From Dermatemys mawii (taxonomy: Eukaryota; Chordata; Testudines; Dermatemydidae): a DNA stretch of 64,000 nt. Shown here in pieces: positions 27,618 through 38,899 of the stretch; the first letter of the stretch is position 1; the number at the start of each line of letters is the position of its first letter. The stretch is taken from positions 18,092,969 through 18,156,968 of the forward strand of contig ML677334.1 in assembly GCA_007922305.1 (NCBI GenBank). Reading direction: 5' to 3'. The notes below the pieces were generated by a model, which was given only the letters and a program-made list of their open reading frames with translations, did no database searches and was not told the DNA's origin. The position numbers were made by a program, and so were the translations under genes.

Positions 27618-29149
27618 ATTTGGGTTCATGTTTTCAAGCTTTTCTCTAGAACCATTAGGGTTAGAAAATTGTGTTTGTTTTAAGCGAAAGCAGAGATCCT
27701 CACACAACCAAGGACTCCAGGGCCTGGAGCTTTAAGACAATCACCAAATATTGAAACATTGCCTTTCTGAAGATTTATGCTAGTTAGGGGCAACTTTAAT
27801 CCCTATGATGTATACCAACAAAGGCTCCTAGAGAGGGAAACTAAGATTTAGCAAATCCTCAACCACTCTTCGCCCGTCAGCACGATCCATGTTCAGAGCT
27901 ATGCCAGCTGCAAGTCACTTGTCAGAGGATATTTTGCTGCAACCCTCCCTCAGTGGAATTTGCACTGCCCGGACAGATTCTGGATAAATTTAACTCACTG
28001 ACTAATGTCCCTTTCTCAACCTGTAGAGCTTCTGAAGTCAGTACATTGAACCATGGATTGAATCAGAAAAGAGATGACAAGAGTTTAGAGTTTAAGAGGG
28101 AAACAGGGAACTTTCCTTATTTTTTTCCAAACTATTTTTAATCACTGGCATAAAATCCTCTTAAAAACTCAGTCCCTTATCAAAATCCTTTTTCTCCAGT
28201 ATCTCTGCACGTTAGTCGGATTGTTCATGAGTATTACAATGCTCTCAATAATTACTTTATTTTATGTAGAAAAATAATTTTACAACTTAATTATATGACT
28301 TACATATCTACATAGACTTTGGAAATAGGTAGGTGGAGGGAAGAAATTCAATCATACCAAATTTTAGGTCTACCAGGTTTGACTGTGTTCCTTTAAATAA
28401 GAAACTGACTTTTTGAAATTCAGTGGCGACAGTTAAGGTTCAGTTTTGAAATGATTTATTGCTGTCAGTAGTCCCTACCCAGACAAAGGTCCCACTAATG
28501 TCATCAGCATCACTTTCCTGGTGTAAGGGTTTCAGAGTGGGACTCAGGGCTGGATTTTGCCTAAGGGTAGCATTTCATAACATGAGTAGTCTCCCTTATA
28601 CTTAGTATTTTTCTCCATGGAAATCAGTGGGAGTACTCATGGAATAAGATACTATTGCATAGAAGGAGTGCGGCAAACTCTGGCCCCTACTTTGTAATAT
28701 AGCCCTGGATTCATTAGCCACCTTTGATATTATCAGTCTGTTATATTTGGAGGCAAATATCCCTCTTCCCGTGTCAGATCGCCTTCCTCTCCTTCAAATC
28801 CCACCTCCCAACACACTTCTTCCACTAAACTTTCCAAAAATGGCTACCACTGGATTCTTGGAGCATTTCTAAATCTTCCCAGAATAGCCTATACTGTGTG
28901 TCTGATCGATTTAAAATTCTCTCGGAACTAGAATTATTGTTTCTATAGTCATAAAGATAAAGAGAGTATCAGTTTCAAAGAGTTTATGATCTAAATGACA
29001 GAGAGAAGACATTGGTAAATTGAAAGAAGAGAATAAAAGAATGGTGTTTTCTCTGTACTCCTACCTATGGAAGAGCATAAGCTCCTTTGAGGTTTGTCTT
29101 ATTTCCTTGGTTCTATGCAGCAAAGTTGCAGACATGTAGGTCCCAGGAT

Positions 29150-29935
29150 ATCAAAATACTACAATCCTGAAACCCCTCTTCTGGCCTTCAAACAGCTACC
29201 GAACCTCTCCAAGCTCATCATCAGAAACAAGCTCCTCACGGACCAGGACACACCAACTCAACGCAGCACCAGCTCCTGACAGAACAGATACAAAACTTGC
29301 AGACATATCTCCACTGCTACAATAATCAATACACAACAACACACCTTTCACGATTTATAGGTCCTACATGTGGTGTACCTCACTACATGCCCCAAACATG
29401 TACTAAATGCCCCAACAACAACTATGTAGGTGAAACCATACAATCACTATATCCTTAAATGAACTCACAGAAAAATGATAAAAGACAAAAACACCCTACT
29501 ACCAGTGGGTGAGCACTTTTCACAAAGCCATCACTCCATAGCTGACCTATCGGTCCTTACCCTCAAGGGGAACCTGCACAACACTTTCAAAAGACAAGCC
29601 TGGGAACTTAAATTCATAACTCTGCTAGATACCAAAAATCATGGACAGAACAGAGACACCAGATTTATGACTTATTACAACAATCTGTAAGCCATTAAAC
29701 CCCTATCCCCTTTTTTTGTCCTAGGACTGCATAGGTATTAAGGGTCACTTTACTTTGAATGGCCTTTTACAATATGTGCTAATTACTTGTGCTAAACAAC
29801 CTGCTCCATCTTGCCTTTTACTGTGATGCTGGGAGAATCTTTCCCAGACCTGCAAAAGAGCTCTATGTGGCTTGAAAGCTTGTCTCTCTCACCAACAAAA
29901 GATATCACCTCACCCACCTGGTCTTTATTTTTTTG
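29150..29935 (+). mobile_element. Penelope-like retroelement, 3' part with GIY-YIG endonuclease remnants
   Basis: Decayed coding pieces lie in three frames. The linker keeps a CRHIS remnant near 29310. A VVYL (GIY position) lies at 29370-29381 and YVGET (YIG position) at 29423-29437, shifted in frame relative to each other. An open piece at 29475-29690 continues with PVGEHFSQ, DLSVLTLKG and NRDTRFM, which matches the C-terminal part of Penelope-type proteins. The 3' end has 'gcttgtctctctcaccaac' and 'atatcacctcacccacctgg'. Reverse transcriptase is not visible, so the copy is 5'-truncated and dead. Confidence 0.7.
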
Positions 29936-30449
29936 GTGCATGCTAAATATATAACATATTTTCAAAACTGTCCGCATGATTAATAGAAAAATTAATCTGG
30001 GAGTGATACTACTCCTTCAGCAATTTCTCACCAACTCATTATTACTGAATGTTTATTTTCTAGACATACTTTATAACTTCACAAACTGACAGGTCCTGGT
30101 CCATTAGCCTTCCTGTCTTGCACTCCTCAGTCAGTGTAATCCCATGTGTCTATTTAAAAATCTAATCGGTTTCAAAAAGGTAGAATTGTGTGAAATGTAC
30201 TTTACATCGTTTCCTTTCCTACTCCATTTCCTTCCCCTGCTACAGAAATGATGCTTGTTTATACCATAGAAGTACCCGCTTCTGACGCTGAGATAGCCTC
30301 TCTAAAGGCAGGCCAAGTTTTCATCTTCATGTTCCCTACCTTGACCTTATAACAAACTCCAGAGTTCTGCAGTTACATTAACTATTCTAGGCCAACCCTG
30401 CTAAAACCAGACATTTTTGCTGCCAGCAAACTAAACCAATACACAAGAA

Positions 30450-31010
30450 CTGGTCAAAAAAATTCAGTCAAAGCTGTTTGATAGAAAATTGAGTTTTCAG
30501 CTAAAACAAGTTTTTGTGTGAAAAGTGTCTCCTTTCTGAGGAAAATTCTCACTTTTTAATCAAAAAACTAAACATCAGAAATCCAAAATTTTGAAATGTT
30601 AACACGGTACCTCATGGGAGTTGTAGTTTAGATGCCTCATACTCCCATTCTGCTCTACAAATTGGGTTTCCCAGCTAGACCATATCTCCCATGATACATC
30701 ACAGCCTTGGGACTTCTATGATACACCATGGTTGATCAAAAGGAGGAGAAACAGTGATGAATCATGGAAGATGTAGTCCAGCTAAAGAGCCTGACCCCTG
30801 AGGGCATGAGGCACTTCAATTACAACTCCCATGAGGCAATGTGATAGCATTTCCACATAGATTTTTTTCAGTTTTAGGGGTTTTTTTTGTTTTTTGTTGT
30901 TTTTTCCTGCAATTCTAAACTTTTTTGTGAAAACTTTTGAAGAACACATTTTTTCTTAGTTTTGCTAAAGTTTTCCACTGTGAGAAAATGGTTTTCTAAT
31001 CAGCTCTGTG
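30450..31010. repeat. unclassified non-autonomous repeat with inverted inner arms
   Basis: TACCTCATGGGAGTTGTAGT near 30608 pairs with AATTACAACTCCCATGAGGC near 30820, and 'catgaggc' and 'gcctcat' recur inside. Flanking 'gaaaattgagttttcag' and 'gtgaaaacttttga' form outer AT-rich arms. This looks like an old DNA transposon derivative; the superfamily is not clear. Confidence 0.45.
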
Positions 31011-31218
31011 ACAAACCAACTGTACCTTAGGCCAACATCAAAACTACTCACCCAACTCCCTCAACCCCCGGGGAGAAAAGAAAAAGCAGGAGCCAAAATT
31101 CCTTCTTTAGGAATGTTCCTTTTTGTAATCCTCTGATACCAGTGACACCTCCTTACAGTGAAAATACTCAAAGAGGCAACTAGACACAAACATTTCAAAC
31201 ACAGACCCTTGCCCCCAC

Positions 31219-31238
31219 TTTTTTTTTTTTTTTTTTTT
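31219..31238. repeat. poly-T run
   Basis: Twenty T in a row. It produces the lysine-rich frames seen on minus. Confidence 0.95.
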
Positions 31239-31724
31239 GTTACTTCCTTTGGGCTTGTTACACTGGCAAGTTTTGTTGCCAAAAAATGCCCTTTGGTGAT
31301 AAAACAGCAAGAGCCTACACACTACAGTGGGACTTGTGCCATGCAATAGCTATTCCACAATAGTTCCCTGTGTGGACATTCTTAAACTGGAATAAGAGCA
31401 TCCACCCAGGAATCTATTCCAGATTAGTTACTGCACTTCAAATTCATACATTCTTCTGAAATAATTTAACTTTTAGACAACCCCTAAGATTTTTCTGCAA
31501 CATGAGATTTTGAGGTAAATTATATTATATTGAGTTTAAATTATAACGTGTATTCCTAGGATATCCATTCACCATAGTATCTTGGCAGCTGCATTTTATA
31601 ATTAGTTGCGGTTTTATATTATTATTGTCTCCAATATCTGTAGCACTTAAAAAATCATTCATAATTAACTGAACTGCCCATAGGGCCATGCAGGGAGGAT
31701 GCCAGGGTATAGGAGGTGGCATGA

Positions 31725-31930
31725 GAAAAGACAGTGGGTGAGGTAATATCTTATTGGACCGATTTCTATTGGAGAGAAAGACAAGCTTTCAAGATACACA
31801 GAGCTACTTCTCTCAAGTAGCTTGAAAGCTTCTCTCTTTCACTAATGGAAATTGGTCCAATAAAAAAAAAATTCTCTCTCCCCCCGCAGTTTCTCTCCTG
31901 GCACCAACATGGCTACAACAGCACTGCAAA
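31725..31930. mobile_element. inverted pair of Penelope-like 3' tails
   Basis: Bases 31735-31800 are the reverse complement of a Penelope 3' tail (GTGAGGTAATATCTTATTGG ... AGACAAGCTTTCAAG). Bases 31815-31930 are the same tail in plus (GTAGCTTGAAAGCTTCTCTC ... TTGGTCCAATAAAA). The plus copy closes with 'caacatggctacaacag' and a 19-A run at 31928-31946. The two meet head to head at about 31805. Confidence 0.6.
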
Positions 31931-32194
31931 AAAAAAAAAAAAAAAAGAAAACCACCAGCACCATTTACAGGGGCGGAAGACCAGGGAATCAATAATGTGA
32001 GTCAGATAGGTGCTGGCATGGCTTCAGCAAGGTTAAGAGCACTAGGAATGAGATGTAGACAGGGCAGAACTTTGCAAGGCCTTGAAAATGAGAGTCAGAA
32101 GTTTGTGTTTGTTGTAACCCTGGAATCCTGCTTTCCATTCCCCTGATCAAACAACTACACAACCTATTATGCTGACCAATACGGTCTCGTTATT

Positions 32195-32370
32195 GCCTTG
32201 TACTCTTCCATCTGTCTATCTCCATCTGTTCTCTCTCACCCTATGCACAGACTGCAAACTCCTTGAGGCAGAAACCATCTTTTTTGTTTAGTGTTTGCAT
32301 AGCACCTAGCACAAAGGGATCCTGGCCTACAGTGCTAGCTACACTGGCTACAAATAAAAATACCCAATAA
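32195..32370 (+). mobile_element. SINE 3' tail fragment
   Basis: It shows 'gactgcaaactccttgaggcagaaaccatctt', 'gcatagcacctagcacaaagggatcctgg' and 'acaaataaaaat' in the order of the SINE tail at 23.0 kb. Confidence 0.5.
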
Positions 32371-32916
32371 GCCATTCTGCGAGGGGTGGGGGTGTTTATA
32401 TTTATATACAGCTACTCGACATTCACTCTATTTAGTACAGGAGTGCCACACTGTATCAGCATGGCATCCAATATTAAACTATCAAGGGTTGGTACAGCCC
32501 TTGTCATCATAACATTGTGCACAATTAATTTCCCTTCAAGCTTTCTCTAGCTGCTTTTCTTCTTCCATGATTTATATGGCACTATGGAATTTAATATGTT
32601 ACAATCTTTAATGACAACTACTGTATATCTGAAATTTGACAGAAATTGCTGCTGGTAGAAAATTAAATGCTGAACTCTGTCCAGTAATTCGGGGCATTCC
32701 TAAATGTAACACTAATCCATGTAATATATCTAATTATCACAACAGGTCCATTAAAAAAAAATATTCCACAGGACTCTTTAGTCTGTCTGTTTTGATGAAA
32801 CATTTTGGAAACCATCTGAAACAAAATCCTAGATAGTCCTTCGACATCAGTGCTGAATTACATCGCATCAAGAACTTTGAATATTCATTACAACCGGTTA
32901 CAAAACACCTTGATTT

Positions 32917-33090
32917 AGGATGACTAGGTGTCCAGATTTAGACCAGAAAACCAAGTCAAAAAGGAATCCTGGCGGCTCTGGTCAGCACCACTGACCGAGC
33001 TGTTGACTGGCCGGTTGGGGGCATCGTGCAGTGGGGCAGGTGGGCTCCCTGCTAACCGCAGTGCTGTGCAGCTCCTGGAAAGCAGCCAGC
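32917..33090. mobile_element. non-autonomous DNA transposon fragment at the left edge of the Harbinger element
   Basis: It begins TAGGATGACTAGGTGTCCAG and has 'cctggcggctctggtcagcacc' and 'gcagctcctggaaagcagcc', which I recognise from a common turtle repeat. It abuts the Harbinger coding relic, so the Harbinger left terminal repeat is missing or replaced. No inverted right end was found. Confidence 0.4.
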
Positions 33091-33099
33091 ATGTCTATG

Positions 33100-34523
33100 G
33101 AATGCCACTTTTGGGCTCAGAAAACAAGCACGGAGTGGTGGGATCACCTCATCATGCAAGTCTGAGATAACAAGCAGTGGCTGCAGAACTTTCAGATGAG
33201 AAAAAGCCACTTTCATGGGACTGTGTGAGGAGCTCAACCCCAGCCCTGTGGCGCAAGGACATGAGATTGAGAGCTGCCCGGATGGTGGAGAAGCGGGTGA
33301 CTAGTGCAATCTGGAAGCTGGCAATTCCAGACAGCTACTAATCAGCCACTAACCAGTTTGGAGTGGGAAGTCAACCATTGGAATTGTGCTGATGCAAGCT
33401 TGTAGGATAATTAATCGCATCTTACTCAACAGAACCATGACTCTGGGTAATGTGCATGGCTTTGCACAAATGGGCTTCCCTAACTGCGGAGGGGGCGATA
33501 GATGGGACGCATATTCAGAGGTGAAAGTAAGCCGGTATGCGCGGTACTGCACACTGGCAAGAGCTAGTGCACTGTACCAGGGCGGCCCGGCTTCCCCAGG
33601 AGGCAATTTAAAAGGCCTGGGGCTCCCAGTGGTGGCTGGAGCCCCAGGCCCTTTAAATTGCTGCCAGAGCCCCACTGCTGGAGCTCTGAGGTAGTCGCAG
33701 TGAGGCTCCAGGGGCTATTTAAAGGGTCTGAGGCAGCAGTTTAAAGGACCCGGGGCAGTAGCGGCAGCCGAGCCCTGGGCCCTTTAAATGGCTTCTGGAG
33801 CCCTCAGCTGCCTCTGCGACCCTGGCAGTGGGGAGGGGAACGGCACTTACCAGTACAGGGTGGGCCAGGGTTGGCTCTGACTGCCCCCCTGCCCCACTCC
33901 CCTTCCACCCAAGTCCCCATCCCTTCCAGAGACTAGAGCTGGCCCCAACCCAGCCCCACACTGGAAAGTCCCTATTTTTACTTTCTCCCTTGCACATATT
34001 CCAATTATGGCACCAGCCCATTTAGCCTCCAAACATATTAATCAGACAGGGTATTTCTTCAAGCGCTTGTGGATCACCATGGGCATTTCATTGACATTAA
34101 CACAGGCTGGCCCAGAAAGGTACATGACGCACACATCTTTTGGAACACTGGCCTGTTGAGGAAACTGCAAGCTGTAACTTTCTTCCCAGACCAGAGGATC
34201 ACCGTAGGGGAAGTCAAAATATCTGTTGTGATCCTTGGAGACCCTGCTTACCTTTAAGGCCATAGCTCATGAAACCCTACACAGGGAGCCTTGACAGCAG
34301 CAAGGAACAGTTCAACAACAGACTGAGTTGGTTCAGAATGACTGTGGAGTGTGCTTTTGGCTGTTTAAAGGGCAGCTGGCGCTGTCTGTATGGGAAGCTG
34401 GACCAGGCCATTGACAACATCCGTGCATGCTGTATCCTCCATAACATTTGTGAACAGAAGGAGGAAAGATTCACTCAGGCATGGAACTCAGAGGTTCAAC
34501 ACCTGGAGGCTGAATTCAAATAG
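33100..34523 (+). pseudogene. Harbinger DDE nuclease (HARBI1-like) pseudogene
   Basis: The protein can be followed across frames: STEWWDH near 33130, NQFGVG near 33350, FPNC at 33476-33487, then AIDGTH at 33495-33512 with the first catalytic Asp. After the hAT insertion come HGHFIDINTGW (34078 on), VHDAHIF with the second Asp near 34125, and RMTVECAFGCLKG with the Glu near 34350. The frame remains open to 34523. Stops near 33150 and 33340, a +1 shift between FPNC and AIDG, another shift near 34060 and the 477-bp insertion make it non-functional. In the family this nuclease works with the Myb-like partner on the other strand. Confidence 0.8.
33516..33992. mobile_element. hAT non-autonomous element, 477 bp, inside the Harbinger nuclease
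   Basis: The left end CAGAGGTGAAAGTAA and right end TTACTTTCTCCCTTG are inverted repeats with three mismatches. The flanks are CGCATATT (33508-33515) and CACATATT (33993-34000), an 8-bp duplication with one difference of the CpG-to-CA decay type. Removing it rejoins the nuclease just past its first Asp motif. The body contains a hairpin, CCTGGGGCTCCCAGTGG against GGCTGGAGCCCCAGG. Confidence 0.88.
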
Positions 34524-34831
34524 CCAGAGAGTAGGGCTATTACAGGGGTTCAACATGGGGCTGCAAGGATTAGGGAAGCCTTGAGGGGGCAATTTGAGGC
34601 TGAAAGCAACCAGTAATGTTTGATGTCCTGCATGGGAGTGAAGTGCAGTGGTTCCAATGTTAGTAGAAAACTGTCTTCTACCCTGACTTGTAGTGCCTGT
34701 TGCTTTCCTGGGCTAAAGTATCTTTTACTTTAGGCAGTAACAAAGATTTTAAAGAAAATTCATTTATTGAAAGGAAACACAACTGCTTGGGAAACAGAAA
34801 GGGTAAGGGGATTGGGTGGGGAATGGTACAA

Positions 34832-35389
34832 TCACAGATTTGCATATATCCGGTTATCAAACTCAGCCTTCCTGTCTGGAGTGCTATGCAATGAGTGTTG
34901 CACTTCAGAATGGCTATAATGCATCATGATGGGGGTTGAGTACAGTGGGTAAGGGTCATAGTTTTCAGAGCTGAGTGGTAAAGCTACAAGTGTTTGAGGC
35001 AGCTTGTTGCAATAAGAACCCGGATGTTGGGAAAAGTGGTTTGGAGGTGACATCTGGGCACAAGGGAAAGAGTTTTGGGACAAAGGCTGTGGGGGAAAGG
35101 GGGCAGGAGCGGTAGCGCTCTGCCTGCATGCTATGAGTGCCTGGATTGAGTCTGCCTGACGCTCCATGGTTTGTTGATGGAGCGCTGCACTTTTGTGGCC
35201 AGTGCTCCACATTCTGCTGGCAGATCCTCCTTTCACTCTTCCTCCACTCCTTTGCTTTTAGGTTCTCGTTAAGGGACTCCTGCATTACTTCATGCAGCAT
35301 GTCTTCTTTGCATCTACCTGGCCTCTTCCTCATTCTTTGGAATCTTTCAGCCACTGATAACATCGGTGGCTGAGATCTCAAGGTTGCAT
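34832..35389 (-). pseudogene. Harbinger Myb/SANT-like protein, exon 2 relic
   Basis: On minus an acceptor TGCCTTTACAG lies directly above 35389. The frame then reads RFQRMRKRPGRCKEDM and LHEVMQESLNENLKAKEWR, the conserved second-exon region of these proteins. A frameshift at about 35.06 kb moves the rest to another frame, which ends at 34832. The protein normally binds transposon ends and brings the nuclease to the nucleus. Confidence 0.65.
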
Positions 35390-35485
35390 CTGTAAAGGCA
35401 AAATGCAACAAGTAACAGAGGCAGCATTGTTCACACCAGACAGAGCAATGATTCCGCCTCACTTAAAAGCAAGCACAGGCTACAC

Positions 35486-35747
35486 CAGTGGTCGTCAAAC
35501 TGGGGTGCATGCAGCCCCAGAGGTGCACGAGACCACCTCCAGGGGTGCACAACACGACGATACCAATCCTCCCAGGAGACCGCCGATATCCCAGATGGGC
35601 TATTTTAGTACCGCCGAAATGCTGCTGTGGAAAGCGGAAGCTTTCGCTTTCTGCGGCAGCATTTCGGCGGACATACCCCGGGAGGCCGCGTGACTTTTTC
35701 CTTGGTGAGAAGGGGCTGCCGAGGATAAAAAGTTTGAAGACCCCCAG
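35486..35747. mobile_element. hAT-type MITE in the intron of the Myb-like gene
   Basis: Left end CAGTGGTCGTCAAACTGG is matched by right end AAGTTTGAAGACCCCCAG. The flanks GGCTACAC and GTCTACAC form an 8-bp duplication with one mismatch, though the right end is slightly ragged. An inner hairpin pairs CCGCCGAAATGCTGC with GCAGCATTTCGGCGG. Confidence 0.72.
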
Positions 35748-36141
35748 TCTACACAATAGCATAATTTGCCTGTCCCAAAGTGAGCGCACATAACTCACAA
35801 GGATCTCCAAAATGATGAGTAAGCACAGGGTCAAGGGGGACTGATTGTTTCATGGCTGTACTGTCCTCTGGGTTTCTGTGCCTTGGGGAGAGCCAACAGC
35901 TGCAGGGGGGCCCTGTACTGAACACTGTCCCTCATTTTCCATAGGAGTTTGTCCTAGAAGATCTCACTGCTGGGTGGCGGGTGGGGAGGAGAATCTGGGA
36001 AACAAGGGAAGGTCTTCTATAACCATGTGGCTTCTGCCCTGGCCCATTTGCAGCTTGACTGTGTGCAGCAATGGGGTTTTTGTTGTTGTTTTTAAACTAA
36101 GTCAGGGGTTGAGGACCACAGTTAGTCTGACTGGGACCACA

Positions 36142-36264
36142 ATGGATCTCCCAAGAAACCTACGCAAATGCATTGCCCAACTTTTGGAAGAGACCTCTGA
36201 AGAGATCACAGAGGTCAATTACCATGATGTGAGAGAGCACATCAGAGCCCTATTCCGCATCTAG
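36142..36264 (+). other. 40-codon intact frame inside the Harbinger element
   Basis: Starting MDLPRNLRKCIAQLLEE and ending REHIRALFRI, it is rich in Glu, Leu and Ile and looks helical. It lies on plus, opposite the intron of the Myb-like gene, near the middle of the transposon. It has no stop or shift although both main transposon genes are broken. Whether it was ever translated is unknown; it may be chance or a remnant of a third gene. Confidence 0.3.
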
Positions 36265-36342
36265 GCATGGATACAGCCCTAACTCTCCTCACCCAAACTG
36301 CCCACACTGAATAACTTCCTTCCCAAAATAAAAGCCATTTAC

Positions 36343-36862
36343 CAGGAACCTCCTCTGATGTTTGTCCTTCCCCAAGCACCAGCTGCCATGACTGGCTACC
36401 TTCCTCCTGGCTTGAGAAGAGCTCCTGGCTGCATGCATCTAGGGATTCCAGGGTGTCTTCCTCTTCCTCAGCATACTCGCTCCCGCGTTCCTTGTCCTCC
36501 TCCTGCCTTGTTGAACTGGGCTCTGAAGCGTCCATAGTGGTCCCTGGAGTAGAGGTGGGGTCACCCCCAAGTATTGCATCCAGCTCTTTGTAGAAATGGC
36601 AGGTTGCAAGGGCAGCACCAGTGTGGTGATTTGCCTCACAGGCTTTGCGATAGGCATTCCACAGCTCCTTCACATTAACCCTGCACTGCTGTGTCCCCTG
36701 GTCATGGCCCCTTTCCATCATGTTCCTTGATATCTGCTCCAGGGTATAATTCCTGTGGCTGGAGCGCAGCTGGGACTGGACAGCTTCCTCCCCCCAAACA
36801 CTCATAAGATCCAGCACCTCACCATTGCTCCATACTGGGGATTGCCTGGCACATGGAGGCAT
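36343..36862 (-). pseudogene. Harbinger Myb/SANT-like protein, exon 1
   Basis: Begins MPPCARQSPVWSNGEVLDLM at the ATG at 36862. The SANT/trihelix-like domain follows (WGEEAVQSQL, RNYTLEQISRNMMERGH, QCRVNVKELWNAYRKA), then an acidic Ser/Glu-rich linker. The frame is open for about 173 codons to a donor CCTG|GTAAAT at 36342-36341. This exon looks intact; the gene as a whole is broken by the shift in exon 2. Confidence 0.7.
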
Positions 36863-37568
36863 GGTCACCTGGAAAGATGCACTGAGAGTGCTCCATGCCT
36901 GGCTGAGCAAACAGGAAGGGGATTTTCAAAATTCACAGAGAATTTAAAGGGCAGGTCTGATGGCTGGTCACCTGAGGGCAAGGCAGTAGAGTTCAAACTG
37001 ATGATCAGAGTGGCTAGAACAGGCACTGTGGGACACTTCTGGAGGCTGATCAGAGCACATTAACAGACCAGGGCATCCACACTGGTGCTGTGGCACTCCA
37101 GTGAGGGCATATCAAATGTTTTTCCACTCGCTGAGGTGGAGTACCAGGAGTGCTCTAGCTGTGGAGTCCAGGTGCTCTACGTGCCTTGCCAGTGTGGGTG
37201 GGTCATGAGTTAGAGCGCACAGGGCTGCTTTAATGCACTCTAACTCGCAAGTGTAGCCATACCCTCAGTAAATCAACCTGTGATGTTTTCTGTTCGGCGA
37301 TAACAAGTTTAACAGCTTCCTATTGTGCACAATGTGGAAGCATTGCTTCTTTCATTTCATCTGCCAGTTATTTAACTAGTTCTAGGGTGGGCTAAAAGGT
37401 TTCTCCTTTGGCTAATATTTAGCTTTCTTGAAAATCTTTACTTCAGTAATGCTTTCCCACGATTCAAAGATATTAAACATAACTGCATTGCACAGGGGGG
37501 GAAAAAATCCATATTCACTGCATGCTCTTGCTTTCATAAATAACTGAGCCCTCACTGACTTATTTTTT

Positions 37569-37589
37569 AAAAAAAAAAAAAAAAAAAAA
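37569..37589. repeat. poly-A run
   Basis: Twenty-one A in a row; no retroelement body was recognised next to it. Confidence 0.95.
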
Positions 37590-38172
37590 CCACTAAAACT
37601 ACCACCACCTAATCTATGTAAATACATGTTTTATGAGTAGGAATAATGGAGAAAACTGATGGCCTATAGTGAAGCAAATCAATTTAGTACTGCCATTTAA
37701 ACTACTTCTCCATAAAGTATTTAGGAGCAATGCTGATCATACTTATGCCAGTCTTATAGTGGAGTAACTCCACTTGTTTAACCTGAATCCCTCCTAATTT
37801 ACACCAGTATGAGAGAAGAATCAGATGAATAGGACCTCAGAAACAGCCTTTCACAGCACTGAAATAAGTGAACACTGTCACTTGCAGGTTTCCATCTACA
37901 TGGAGAGTTTTGAATGAATGATACTGATACAAAGAGCTGTTTGGGGCCAGATTCTACCACTAGTCACCTGCTGAGAGAAGGTCATAAAGCACACTAGCAG
38001 GAATCAGATGAAGACAAGAAAGAAGTGGAGGCGTTACAGAGTGCTGCAAAAGGCTAATTTTATTAGGGTCAGAGTGGAATCTCCTTGGGGTAGGCTTTCT
38101 AGTTGAAAAAACAACTTGTTGATGACTATCAAGAAAGTTCTCTTTATGTTAAGAGGTATGTTTACTTGTACC

Positions 38173-38899
38173 TGTCATGGAGTCACTGGGCAATGCTCTG
38201 GAACTACCCCATATGAAGCCAATCCGGACTCTGCGGGAGCCTCCTCTCCATGAGCAGACTGTCTCCAGGGCAAGAATCTTACACAGCTTCAACCCTCCTG
38301 GAACTGACCTCGGCGCATTCAGCATCCCTTCCACACCGTGCGCTTCCCTCTGCGAGTCTGCAAAGTTGGGGCTCCTGGGGAAGCCAGAGGGCCCTGCCCC
38401 CCAACTCTGCAGTCAGACATGATTCTCAGCCAGCAAAACAGAAGGTTTATTGGATGACAGGAACATAGTCCATCACAAAGATTGTAGGTACAGAAAAGAG
38501 GACCTCTAAGCAGGTCCATCGCAGAGCCACAAAGGCCAGACACCAGGTCTGGGCCTCCCTCTCTTTCCCCAGCCAACTCCAAACTGAAACTCTCCAACCC
38601 CTCCTCTGGACTTTGTCTCTTTCCCAGCCCAGGAAGCCACCAGATCTCTTTGTCCTCCAACACCTTCAGCTGGTACCTTGAAGGGGGAGGGGCTCAGGCC
38701 ATCAGTTGCCAAGAGACAGGGTGTCAGCCATTCTCTGTGCAGACAGCATTAAACTGGCCCTCTAGGGCACTGCAACAATCACACACCCTTATTCCACCCA
38801 CCCCCCCACACCCCTAGATACTTAAGAAATGCATAGGGGAAACTGAGGCACTCACATAGTATTCAGAGAGAACATTAAGAACAGTCCCATTTCATCACA
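38173..38899 (-). mobile_element. solo LTR, 727 bp
   Basis: It runs TGTCATGG to TCATCACA, with canonical TG and CA ends. Flanks GTACC (38168-38172) and ATACC (38900-38904) form a 5-bp duplication with one mismatch. AATAAA on minus (near 38449) sets the orientation. The pattern matches a common turtle LTR, with 'aactctgcagtcagacatga' and 'gcataggggaaactgaggca'. No internal region or second LTR is present, so it is a recombination remnant. Confidence 0.75.

Larger units (their letters stand above)
33091..37262. mobile_element. two-gene PIF/Harbinger transposon, decayed
   Basis: Two convergent gene relics lie in one unit: a DDE nuclease on plus (33.1-34.5 kb) and a Myb/SANT-like DNA-binding protein on minus (36.86 to 34.83 kb). 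This pair is the standard content of autonomous animal Harbinger elements. The right end CAAGTGTAGCCATACCCT is the inverted terminal motif of the family; the left end is not found. Two hAT insertions (33516-33992 and about 35486-35747) lie inside. Confidence 0.75.

Noticed and set aside
31061..31346. lysine-rich minus frames
   Set aside because: The lysine run is the poly-T tract at 31219-31238 read on minus.
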